In this document: piece after piece, positions 1 to 7,367 of the stretch
How the letters are laid out: each line of letters opens with the position of its first letter
Numbering within the stretch: the stretch's first letter is position 1
Source of the DNA: Pandoraea capi
GTDB lineage: Bacteria; Pseudomonadota; Gammaproteobacteria; Burkholderiales; Burkholderiaceae
Reading direction: 5' to 3'
Assembly (NCBI RefSeq): GCF_902459735.1
Contig: NZ_CABPRV010000014.1
Span: 87,212-151,211, forward strand
DNA: 64,000 bases
The notes under the pieces: generated by a model
Database searches by the model: none
The model's input: only the letters and a program-made list of their open reading frames with translations
Told to the model about the DNA's origin: nothing
Program-made: the position numbers and the translations under genes

Positions 1-781
1 TGAGCGGCATGGTGATGCCCGCCAGACCGGCGGCATTCATCACCAGATCGCTGTTCTTCAACACGTCGGTGATGCTCGCCTGTTTTGCCAGATCGTTGTC
101 TCGCAACTTGCCGATCTTGACGCGCGACACGGCGCTGCACATCGGACCGGCATCAAGGATCTCGGCGAAGCGGCGCATGTCCAGTCCGTGTCCGTCGGCG
201 AAGCGTGCCGCTTCGGCCAGACCGGTGACCATCGTAATCAGGAACGTATTGACCGCCAGCTTCATGCGCAAGGCGCCGGGCACCGGCCCGCAGGTGAAGT
301 GCTGGCGGCACATGGGGGCCAGCCGGCCGCTGATGGCTTCGACGTCTTCAGGCGCGCCCGACAGCATGGCGACAAGCTCGCCTTTTTCCGCCGGAATGCG
401 CGAGCCCGACACGGGCGCTTCGACGAAGCGTCCGCCGACAGCGCGGATGTCGTCGGCCAACGCCTGCGAATACTCCGGTTCCACCGTCGACAGGTTCACG
501 ACGGTGTGTCCCTGGACGCGCGCGGCAAATGCCGGTGTGTTGCGTGCGAGCACGGCGTCGATGGCGTTGCCGTCCATGAGCATCAACATGACGGTCGTGC
601 ATCGGGCGAACACGGCGTTCGCATCCGGCGCGACCTCTGCGCCTGCGGCGGCCAGACGCTCGCACTTCTCAGGCGATCGGTTCCACACGACGAGCGGGGC
701 GCCTGAACGGCGAAGATTCAATGCCATCGGCTCGCCCATCGTGCCGAGGCCGATAAATCCAATCGGTGCCATGTCGGTCAT
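1..781 (-). CDS. NAD(P)-dependent oxidoreductase, 3-hydroxyisobutyrate dehydrogenase family (C-terminus cut by window edge)
   Basis: Soluble beta-hydroxyacid dehydrogenase of the HIBADH/GarR/tartronate semialdehyde reductase superfamily, which oxidises 3-hydroxy acids or reduces semialdehydes with NAD(P). About 260 codons are visible before the gene runs off the window. Seen: the Rossmann glycine motif GLGTMG at residues 11-16, the substrate-loop motif APVSGS near 122-127, and the catalytic Lys174 with Asn178 in MKLAVN. These are the family signatures in the expected order. The ATG at 781 directly precedes the Rossmann strand. The gene is divergent from a LysR regulator starting at 906 with an AT-rich gap between them, the usual layout for a regulator and its target. 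The substrate cannot be read from the sequence; GarR, GlxR or MmsB-like activity are alternatives. Confidence 0.85.
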   Translation of the reverse strand, partial: MTDMAPIGFIGLGTMGEPMALNLRRSGAPLVVWNRSPEKCERLAAAGAEVAPDANAVFARCTTVMLMLMDGNAIDAVLARNTPAFAARVQGHTVVNLSTVEPEYSQALADDIRAVGGRFVEAPVSGSRIPAEKGELVAMLSGAPEDVEAISGRLAPMCRQHFTCGPVPGALRMKLAVNTFLITMVTGLAEAARFADGHGLDMRRFAEILDAGPMCSAVSRVKIGKLRDNDLAKQASITDVLKNSDLVMNAAGLAGITMPL

Positions 782-841
782 GGTTGCATCCTTTGTCGGT
801 GCGCAGGTTCATTGGCTGGAAACTTTGCGGTCGACTATATT

Positions 842-885
842 CGAATCCTATACTTATTAATATCGAAAATATCTTAAGTGATACT
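842..885. promoter_or_regulatory. AT-rich divergent promoter with dyad (possible LysR operator)
   Basis: A strikingly AT-rich stretch in otherwise GC-rich DNA between the divergent oxidoreductase and LysR genes. Short inverted arms ACTTA (852-856) and TAAGT (875-879) flank AATAT/ATATC sequence. LysR proteins bind imperfect dyads of this size in divergent promoters. That this regulator binds here is inference. Confidence 0.4.
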
Positions 886-905
886 TCACAAAAACGGATG
901 AATTC

Positions 906-1778
906 ATGACGACACGATTTGACGTCGATGCATTGCGCACGATGGTGGCCGGGATCGATCTCGGCAGCTTCGCGCGTGCGGCCGTGCAATTTGGACGGTC
1001 CCAATCCGCCGTGAGCATGCAGCTCAAGCGTCTGGAGGAGCAGGCCGGTCAGGTGCTGTTCGAGCGGCAGGGGCGTCGGCTGGTCCTCACGGAAGCGGGC
1101 GACACGCTGCTGAATTACGGTCGCCGCATCATCGAGCTGCACGACGAAGCGGCGGTGGCGCTGGGGGCAAGCGCCTCCACCGTATCGATTCGCATCGGGC
1201 TTCCCCAGGATTTCTGCGAAGACATTCTGCCGATTGCCGTGGCCCGGTTCGCGCGGGTTCGTCCGGACGTACATGTCGACGTGCGGGCGGGCCGGAATTA
1301 CGCACTCGAAGAAGAGGTGCGTGTGGGCAAGCTCGATATGGCCATCGCGTTCGCAGAGCCAGGGCAGTCGCGCACTGGCACGTTGCTCGCCACGTTGCCG
1401 CTGTATTGGTACGCGAGTCATCGGTTGCGCGGATGGCCGGATGCCAGCCAACCGGTACCGCTCGTGCTGTTCGATCATCCGTGCCTGTTCCGTCAGGCGG
1501 CGATGCGCGCGCTCGACGGCAAGCAACGCGCATGGCGGCTCGCGCTGACCACGCCGAGCCTGCCCGGGGTGTGGGCTGCCCTGCGTTTCGGGCAAGGGGT
1601 ATCGGTGCGAACGGCGCACCGCGTGCCGCGCGGTATTCAGGCACTCAGGGCCGGTGGTTTGCCCAAGCTGCCCGCAATTGAATTACGGCTCTTCGAGCGC
1701 AGCCATCTGACAGAGGTCGGCGCCGAATTCGTCGACTTGCTCGCATCGGTCGTTCGACAGCGTGTTTCCGCTAAGTAG
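906..1778 (+). CDS. LysR family transcriptional regulator
   Basis: A 290-residue LysR-type DNA-binding regulator, normal length for the family. The winged helix-turn-helix occupies roughly residues 8-66, with the recognition region GRSQSAVSMQLKRLEEQ. It is followed by a linker helix and a periplasmic-binding-protein-like effector domain from about residue 90. The N-terminus DVDALRTMVAGIDLGSFARA is the standard LysR start. It is transcribed divergently from the HIBADH-like gene, so that gene is its most likely target, with possible autoregulation through the AT-rich dyad between them. The effector is unknown. Confidence 0.9.
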   Translation: MTTRFDVDALRTMVAGIDLGSFARAAVQFGRSQSAVSMQLKRLEEQAGQVLFERQGRRLVLTEAGDTLLNYGRRIIELHDEAAVALGASASTVSIRIGLPQDFCEDILPIAVARFARVRPDVHVDVRAGRNYALEEEVRVGKLDMAIAFAEPGQSRTGTLLATLPLYWYASHRLRGWPDASQPVPLVLFDHPCLFRQAAMRALDGKQRAWRLALTTPSLPGVWAALRFGQGVSVRTAHRVPRGIQALRAGGLPKLPAIELRLFERSHLTEVGAEFVDLLASVVRQRVSAK

Positions 1779-1816
1779 TGCGGGGGTAATGCCGGGCGGC
1801 GTCCCGGAATTCGGGG

Positions 1817-1831
1817 GGTATAAAACATACC
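1817..1831. promoter_or_regulatory. Small palindrome upstream of racemase-like gene
   Basis: GGTAT-N5-ATACC is a perfect 5-bp inverted repeat in the short gap between the LysR gene and the racemase-like gene. It could be an operator or part of a promoter. Nothing else supports a specific role. Confidence 0.25.
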
Positions 1832-1957
1832 GGTAAAAGACGTTGCCTTGCTAGGCGATAGCCAACCCTGAACAATCTTTCCAACGCAAATACCGCTATC
1901 GGGGCTTCTGACATCGCTCGCGAGGCGCCAGACGGACTGACAAGGAAGGAGCAGGCA

Positions 1958-2614
1958 ATGCGCATATCTTTTTTACACACGATCGGGAGCAACGAGCGCC
2001 TGTTCGACGACACGGCCAGGAGCCTCGGTTTTTCAGAGGAAAATCTTCATCATGAACTTCGGCCTTACCTGCGCGAGGCGGTGCAGCGCGCAGGCACGAT
2101 GCCGGCAGACGTAAAAGAGGAAGCGTGTCACCGTCTTCTGGCCCTGGCGGAGCAAGCCGACGCGGTCATTCTGACGTGTGCAACGCTTGGCGCAGCCGCC
2201 GATAGCATCGAGCACCCACCGGTTCCGATCGTGAGAGCCGACGTTGCGTTGGCCGTCGAGGCGAATCGCATCGGCGGAAAGATCACGGTGTTGTGCGCTG
2301 TCGAATCCACGATCGAGCCGAACCGAAAGCTCTTCGAGCGATACGCAAGCGACAAGACCACGTCGATCGATGTCGTCCTCGTCGAGCGTGCCTGGACACT
2401 TTTTAGTAGTGGCAGTGCCGACGATGCCCGTGAATGCTACGCGCTCGTTGCTGCGGCTGCGAACGATGCCTTCGATGCGGGGGCGGATGTCGTGGTCTAC
2501 GCCCATCCCTGGATGGCGGCTGCACTGGCGCTTGCCGACGACGACCGGCGGCCACTCGACAGTGCTCATGCCGCGTTGCGTACCGTGATGCAGACGATGG
2601 ATACCTCGGCATAG
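1958..2614 (+). CDS. Aspartate/glutamate racemase family protein
   Basis: A 218-residue cytosolic protein of the Asp/Glu/hydantoin racemase fold. The N-terminus MRISFLHTIGSN and the strand ending ILTCATLG, with Cys74 as the first candidate catalytic cysteine, are typical. At the place where two-cysteine racemases carry the second cysteine, after GADVVVYA, this protein reads HPWM, so no second Cys is visible. It may therefore be a one-cysteine decarboxylase/isomerase-like member or a non-racemase. A good ribosome-binding site (AAGGAGC) precedes the ATG. It stands alone, in the same direction as the upstream LysR gene and convergent with the GlxA-type regulator. Confidence 0.7.
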   Translation: MRISFLHTIGSNERLFDDTARSLGFSEENLHHELRPYLREAVQRAGTMPADVKEEACHRLLALAEQADAVILTCATLGAAADSIEHPPVPIVRADVALAVEANRIGGKITVLCAVESTIEPNRKLFERYASDKTTSIDVVLVERAWTLFSSGSADDARECYALVAAAANDAFDAGADVVVYAHPWMAAALALADDDRRPLDSAHAALRTVMQTMDTSA

Positions 2615-2690
2615 CGAAGCCGATGCCTGGTAGCCTGCTCATGATCGACGCCGCACACAACACTCCTCCTTTGCTGCGCTCCGTTCAGAT

Positions 2691-3740
2691 TCAGGTCGAG
2701 GTGGTGCGACGGATGCCGCGTGATTGACATTTGATTTGGTACTCGCGGGGGGACAACCCCGTCTTTCGCCTGAACAGATCGCGAAACGTCCCGACGTCTT
2801 CATAGCCCACGCTTTGACTCAGTTCGCCAAGGGCAACCGGTCTCGATTCAAGCATGCGCCTGGCGAATTCGATGCGCAGATTCTGAAGATATTCCAGTGG
2901 CGCTTGTCCGGTAGCGTGCTTGAAGCGTCGGTTCAACGTGCGTTCGCTCACAGCAAGCGATGCCGCCAGTTCGCTCAGTCGGAAACGATGCCGGAGATTG
3001 GTTTCCATGCGCTTTTGCGCACGGGCGACGAGCGGGTCGGGATGGCCGTGCTCGCGTAATAGTGATGCGTATGACGTTGACGCACGCGAGGTGCGATGCA
3101 TGTCGATGGACAGGGCCTTTGCCGTCGCACTCGCGAGCGTGTCGTTGGCGAGTGCCCCGACGAGTCGCACGGCGAGGTTGAGGTACGACGTGACGGCTGC
3201 GCTCGACATAATCCCGTCGTGAGACATCACGATTTCCTGTGCGCGTAACTCGACGGTCGGATGGCGAGAATAGCGAGGATAGCGACGCGCGAATTCCGCT
3301 GCCTGCTCACGTCGCAGGTCGACTGTCCGATCGTCCAGCAATCCTGCTTCCGCCAGCAGAAAATTCGCTGTGCAGTAAGCGGCCAGTATCGCGCCCGCGC
3401 GATGGTGCCTCCGCAGCGCGTCAGTTAGCGCGGCCATGGTTGCGTGACGGGCGATGAACTCGTCCATATCGGCAAGATAGGGCGCGGTAAGCAGGATGGC
3501 ATCCGCGCGCCCGTCAGGCTCGATTTTCCCATCGACGGCAATCGTCTGGCCCGCGGCAGCCCTGACAGGTTGCCCGTCAGGCGACTCCACGCGCCATGCG
3601 AACGGCAGCGCCGGATTGTGCCGGTCGTGTCCTTTATCCCGCGCACTGATGCGATTGGCGGCATGAAAGACGTCGATCGGCCCGGCGACACCGGACGCCA
3701 GAATGCCGTCGTACACCCAGATCCGGATCGTTGTCGTCAT
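2691..3740 (-). CDS. GlxA family transcriptional regulator (DJ-1/PfpI domain plus AraC HTH)
   Basis: About 349 residues in two parts. The N-terminal half (about 1-180) is a class I glutamine-amidotransferase-like DJ-1/PfpI domain; AAYCTANFLLAEAG resembles its nucleophile-elbow region. The C-terminal half (about 230-340) is an AraC/XylS domain with two helix-turn-helix motifs: LSELAASLAVSERTLNRRFK and the LSQSVGYEDVGTFRDLFRRK region. This is the GlxA/FtrA architecture, usually activators of catabolic genes. I chose the ATG at 3740 because MTTTIRIWVYDG is the conserved start; an in-frame start at 3770 adds ten residues. The gene is divergent from the double tautomerase at 3843, a plausible target. 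Confidence 0.87.
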   Translation of the reverse strand: MTTTIRIWVYDGILASGVAGPIDVFHAANRISARDKGHDRHNPALPFAWRVESPDGQPVRAAAGQTIAVDGKIEPDGRADAILLTAPYLADMDEFIARHATMAALTDALRRHHRAGAILAAYCTANFLLAEAGLLDDRTVDLRREQAAEFARRYPRYSRHPTVELRAQEIVMSHDGIMSSAAVTSYLNLAVRLVGALANDTLASATAKALSIDMHRTSRASTSYASLLREHGHPDPLVARAQKRMETNLRHRFRLSELAASLAVSERTLNRRFKHATGQAPLEYLQNLRIEFARRMLESRPVALGELSQSVGYEDVGTFRDLFRRKTGLSPREYQIKCQSRGIRRTTST

Positions 3741-3842
3741 CGTGTCCGATTTCCCACTTATGAAGGCCATTGTGCCGCTTACGTTTGTGTACCCGTGTCG
3801 CGAGAATGGTGACCGATTTCACCGCAAAAGGAGCGTTACCCC

Positions 3843-4370
3843 ATGCCAATGATCGATGCACTCATTCCGCAGGATGCCCTGACACCCGAGGCCGAAAAGC
3901 GGCTCATCCACGATCTGACCGAAATTCTGATTCGCGCCGAAGGTTACGATCCGCAGGACCCCGTGGCCCGCGGCGTTACCGTCCTGAATCTGCACCGTCC
4001 GGCAGCCGTGTATTGTGCGGGCGAATTGTCGGCGCTGCCGCGATACCGTGTGATTCCGAGTGTGCCCGAGGGCCAGTACACCGATGCGTCGCGGGCACGC
4101 CTCGTCCACGAAATCACCGAAGCCTTCGCCCGGGCGGAGAACACGACGTTCGATGACGTTGCGCCGCGCGTCTGGGTTTTCCCGACGGAAATCCCTGAAG
4201 GTCAATGGGGCGCTCGTGGCCTCATTCGCCCGGTGGCCGACATTCACGCGTATCTGGTCGGCGACCCGCAGCGCCGCGACGAAGGCGAAGCTCGATTGGC
4301 GCGCCGTCGCCGGGAAAAAGCCCGCGAATGGCTCGCGGCCGCGTCCGACGCAGCGAACGCAAGCCGATAA
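3843..4370 (+). CDS. Tautomerase family protein, tandem 4-OT-like domains
   Basis: A 175-residue protein whose N-terminus MPMIDALIPQDALTPEAEKR carries the Pro2 that becomes the catalytic Pro1 of the tautomerase superfamily after Met removal. Classical 4-oxalocrotonate tautomerases are about 62 residues. Here two such units appear fused: a first at about 2-60 and a second from about 66, where YRVIPSVPEGQYTDASRARL starts like a domain but is internal and so has no free N-terminal proline. Only one active site per chain is expected. The C-terminus is Arg/Ala-rich. The likely substrate is an enol/keto acid or similar small molecule, not identifiable here. Divergent from the GlxA-type regulator. 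Confidence 0.72.
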   Translation: MPMIDALIPQDALTPEAEKRLIHDLTEILIRAEGYDPQDPVARGVTVLNLHRPAAVYCAGELSALPRYRVIPSVPEGQYTDASRARLVHEITEAFARAENTTFDDVAPRVWVFPTEIPEGQWGARGLIRPVADIHAYLVGDPQRRDEGEARLARRRREKAREWLAAASDAANASR

Positions 4371-4380
4371 GCCATGAGGC

Positions 4381-4409
4381 ATGCCCCATCCGTCTGACCG
4401 GTGGGGCAC
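4381..4409. terminator. Hairpin between convergent genes
   Basis: TGCCCCA and TGGGGCA arms with a short loop lie between the converging tautomerase and membrane-protein genes. There is no long T-run, so this is a weak terminator call. Confidence 0.35.
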
Positions 4410-4469
4410 CCGGCGGCACACACGTTCACGCGTCGGTGCCGCCGACATTTGCTGGCGTCGTGTTTCGCT

Positions 4470-5540
4470 TCAGCCGAAGTGCACACGCAGGCCGCACATG
4501 GCCAGTGTGATGACCGTGGCGGCGCATGCGGCGAGTACCGTGCCGACGACCATCACCATATCGCCACTTTCCTTGCGCTGCCGGTGAGCGAGCATGACGC
4601 CACGCGTGGCCGACCCGAGATGCGAGAGCAAAAAGAACACGGCAATGCTGTAGAGCGGCAATAGGCGAATGTTCCAGGGGTCGTGGATGAGGCCGGTCGG
4701 TGCGCCGATGGCGAACCCCCAGCCCGGATCAATGTGCTCGACGCCCCGCGCCAGCACCAGAACGGCGTTGGTGTGACTGATGATGAAGAACATCAGATAG
4801 ATACCCGAAGCGATCTGGAAGGCGCGAAAGCGGTCGGTCGGTCGCGTCGTGAAGCGCCAGGACATGACGGCGCCGCTCATGATTTGAAAGGCAAACGCCG
4901 CGAGCAACAACGGTTCGACCAGCGTCGCCCGGTAAATGTGACGCAGTACGTGCATCACGACGCCATGCGCCTCGGCGCCCACCAGACCGACGAAATGGTT
5001 GGCGATGTGGCCGATCATGAACGTCACGAGTATCAATGCCGCGGCGATACCGTGAGCGACTCGTGTCCCGGCGCTGTATTTCGCGCTCGGCACGATGACC
5101 GGTGCGGTCCGGTCGCTCGTGGCAATCAGCACGGTGAGTCCCGCCCACATCACGCCCAGCAGCCAGATGTCCAGGCTGGGTTTGCCCACCATGTAAAGCA
5201 CGACGCCCGTGAACGTGAAAAGTGGCGGCGCCGCCACCGCGAGAAATGCCGTGCGCCGTGCGTAAAGCTCTGCACGCGTGGGGTTGGGAATCGCGGCGAG
5301 CCACAGTGCGCTGATCAACGCGATCAGGGGCACGGCGAAGGCTAATAGCAACGAAACCGTCGCGCCGAGCCACGGCAAGACGGCACCCTGCGCCTGCGGG
5401 CCTTCCGTCATGCCGATGAAGCGGTGAAAGGCGATCAGCGGGAGCGGATAAAGCATGGCGGCGACGGGCGGCACTATCCAAAGGGGACGAAACCGCGTCG
5501 TGGCGTGCGCGGACCGCAGGGGAAATCCAATAGTCGACAT
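4470..5540 (-). CDS. Polytopic membrane protein, possible haem-binding cytochrome-b-like fold
   Basis: A 356-residue protein with about nine hydrophobic helices and almost no soluble domain. Several helices carry histidines at membrane-helix positions: GHIANHFVG, HGVVMHVLRHIYR, SHTNAVLVL and LLSHLGSATRG. That pattern recalls the di-haem anchor subunits of succinate dehydrogenase/fumarate reductase and similar cytochromes b. No sequence signature confirms haem binding and I do not recognise the family. No soluble redox subunit is encoded next to it. It lies directly downstream of, and in the same direction as, a MocR regulator, and the gap upstream holds a sequence also found at the mocR promoter, so MocR control is plausible. 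Confidence 0.6.
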   Translation of the reverse strand: MSTIGFPLRSAHATTRFRPLWIVPPVAAMLYPLPLIAFHRFIGMTEGPQAQGAVLPWLGATVSLLLAFAVPLIALISALWLAAIPNPTRAELYARRTAFLAVAAPPLFTFTGVVLYMVGKPSLDIWLLGVMWAGLTVLIATSDRTAPVIVPSAKYSAGTRVAHGIAAALILVTFMIGHIANHFVGLVGAEAHGVVMHVLRHIYRATLVEPLLLAAFAFQIMSGAVMSWRFTTRPTDRFRAFQIASGIYLMFFIISHTNAVLVLARGVEHIDPGWGFAIGAPTGLIHDPWNIRLLPLYSIAVFFLLSHLGSATRGVMLAHRQRKESGDMVMVVGTVLAACAATVITLAMCGLRVHFG

Positions 5541-5580
5541 GGCGAACTCTGAGGGGGAGATGCACCGCAGAATAGAAGCG

Positions 5581-5630
5581 TAATGGTCTGCTTAGAAGAT
5601 CCATTTACCGCTTCTTTTGAGAGCCATTTA
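5581..5630. promoter_or_regulatory. Putative MocR binding region upstream of membrane-protein gene
   Basis: On the plus strand, 5611-5628 reads CTTCTTTTGAGAGCCATT, closely matching CTTTTTTGGTAGCCATT at 7238-7254 upstream of mocR. The region also holds the dyad AATGG (5582-5586) and CCATT (5601-5605). Both copies sit in promoter regions of minus-strand genes. Recognition by the MocR protein is inferred. Confidence 0.45.
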
Positions 5631-5655
5631 GATGCGTATCGGGTGATGCATCTCC

Positions 5656-7182
5656 CTAGCGGCAGAGCACGCGCGCAAGCGCGATCACGCCGGATGCCAC
5701 GGCATCGCTGTCGATGGCGGCAAACCCCAGCACCAACCCGGGCGGCGCTTGCCGCTCGATCGCGTAGCGCGACAGTGGCCGCGTTTCTATGCCTGCGCAT
5801 TCGGCGCGGCGTGCCACATCGGTGTCGTCGGAACCGGGGGCAAGGAACGCCGGCGCATCGAGGCCCGCTACGATCCGAGGTACATGCAGCGCGCCTGCCA
5901 AATGCCGGTTGACGGCGCTGCTCAACGCTTCGGCGCGCTCGCCGTACAACAATCGCATACGTCGAATGTGGCGTCCGAAATGACCTTCGGCGATGAATTC
6001 ATGGAGGACGGATTGCGGGTCGAGCGGGACATGCCGTGCCGTCAGCGACAAGGCTGCGACGAATGAATCGAGCAACCGGTCCGGCACGATGGCGTATGCG
6101 ATGCGTAACCCCGGAAACAGCAATTTGCTGAATGTCCCGCAGTAGATCACATGGCCGTAGTGATCGAGGCTTTTCAGGGCGGCGAGCGGGTTGCCTTCGA
6201 AGCGATATTCGCTGTCGTAGTCGTCTTCGATGACGATGGCGTCCCGATCTCGAGCCCATTCGAGCAGCGACAGTCGCCGTTCCAGCGCGAGCGGTGGTCC
6301 GAGCGGCGCCTGCCGTCCTGCTGTGACGTAGACGAGTCGCGCGTCGGGTGCATGCTGCCGCGCCCACTCGATATCCATGCCGCCCATGTCGACAGGTACG
6401 CCGACTACGCGCGCACCTGCCGCTTCAAGTACGAGGCGGGCACCGGGATAGCCGGGGTCCTCGATCCACGCAGCGTCGCCCGGATCGAGCAACAGGCGCG
6501 CGCTCAGGTCGATCGCCTGCTGCACGCTACCCAGCACCACCACGTTATCTGCCGTGCATGCGATGCCCCGCGATATCCCCACGTAGCCGGCAATCGATTC
6601 TCGTAGCGGTCGATATCCCTGTGCTTCGCCGTCGCAGAGCAGATCGCGTCGAGTGCGCCGCGAACGCTTGGCCGCGAGCCGTGCCCATAGCGCGAACGGA
6701 AATGCATCGAGATCGGGCTGGCTGGCGCGAAAGGCTCGAGCGGCATCCGCGCGACCGGTGATCTGAAAGGCGCTTCGCGAGAGCAGGCGGCCCCGGGACG
6801 ATAGCGGGATGGTGTGCGCCGACGTGTCCTCGACATCACCGTTTTGATGGCCGTCGACGTGTGCCCGCGTGTTGCTCCGGGGACTCGACGGCCGTGTATT
6901 GCTGTTGATGCGCCGGTCTGGCAGTTCGGGCGCGACGAAGCTGCCGCGTCCGACGGTGCCCGCAAGATAGCCTTCTGCGGCAAGTTGCGAAAACACCCCC
7001 AGCACCGTTCCACGCGATAAAGCAAGACGCGATGCAAGATCGCGCGACGACGGCAGGCGTGCCCCTGGCAATAATCGGCCGGTCAGGATTGCGGCGCGTA
7101 GTTCGTCGTACAGCCATCGCTGCAACGGGACGCCATCTTCCCGCGGCGCCAGTGCCAGTTCTATCTGTTCGGCTCGGCGCAT
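5656..7182 (-). CDS. MocR-type PLP-dependent transcriptional regulator (GntR HTH plus aminotransferase domain)
   Basis: A 508-residue fusion. The GntR winged helix-turn-helix is at about 18-82 (ILTGRLLPGARLPSSRDLA, then SRGTVLGVFSQLAAEGYL). A long, low-complexity linker of about 85-140 leads to a fold-type-I aminotransferase domain. PLP-site residues are visible: Asp320 in IEDDYDSEYRF and Lys353 in GTFSKLLFPG. The full length is normal for MocR/PdxR/GabR-like regulators, which use PLP or a PLP-amino-acid adduct as effector. The start at 7182 follows AGGAAG. Two direct 12-bp repeats lie just upstream. No pdxST or gab genes are near, so the likely targets are itself and the downstream membrane protein. 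Confidence 0.9.
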   Translation of the reverse strand: MRRAEQIELALAPREDGVPLQRWLYDELRAAILTGRLLPGARLPSSRDLASRLALSRGTVLGVFSQLAAEGYLAGTVGRGSFVAPELPDRRINSNTRPSSPRSNTRAHVDGHQNGDVEDTSAHTIPLSSRGRLLSRSAFQITGRADAARAFRASQPDLDAFPFALWARLAAKRSRRTRRDLLCDGEAQGYRPLRESIAGYVGISRGIACTADNVVVLGSVQQAIDLSARLLLDPGDAAWIEDPGYPGARLVLEAAGARVVGVPVDMGGMDIEWARQHAPDARLVYVTAGRQAPLGPPLALERRLSLLEWARDRDAIVIEDDYDSEYRFEGNPLAALKSLDHYGHVIYCGTFSKLLFPGLRIAYAIVPDRLLDSFVAALSLTARHVPLDPQSVLHEFIAEGHFGRHIRRMRLLYGERAEALSSAVNRHLAGALHVPRIVAGLDAPAFLAPGSDDTDVARRAECAGIETRPLSRYAIERQAPPGLVLGFAAIDSDAVASGVIALARVLCR

Positions 7183-7199
7183 CGATGCACTTCCTATTT

Positions 7200-7223
7200 G
7201 GTTCAGTCAATGGTTCAGTCAAT
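7200..7223. promoter_or_regulatory. Tandem perfect 12-bp direct repeat upstream of mocR
   Basis: GGTTCAGTCAAT occurs twice with no gap (7200-7211 and 7212-7223), 18 bp upstream of the mocR start codon. MocR/GabR/PdxR proteins are known to bind directly repeated sites. Use as an autoregulatory operator is inferred. Confidence 0.5.
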
Positions 7224-7230
7224 TTCGAAA

Positions 7231-7255
7231 TAATGGACTTTTTTGGTAGCCATTA
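7231..7255. promoter_or_regulatory. TAATGG-N13-CCATTA dyad upstream of mocR
   Basis: Perfect 6-bp arms TAATGG (7231-7236) and CCATTA (7250-7255). The right half, CTTTTTTGGTAGCCATT, is shared with the promoter region of the membrane-protein gene at 5611-5628, suggesting a common regulator. Confidence 0.45.
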
Positions 7256-7367
7256 ACAGCCCCCGACCGAAAGGCGCACTCATTTGCATCGCTTTGCCCC
7301 GGGGCCATCACACACTGATGTGCCACCACACCGTGTGCCGGTTGATGGGCAGGGCGCCTCGCCGGAT

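Noticed and set aside
7200-7223. Reading the 12-mer repeat as the mocR promoter (TTGACT-17-AAATAG on the minus strand)
   Set aside because: Transcription from it would start at or past the ribosome-binding site; an operator is more likely.
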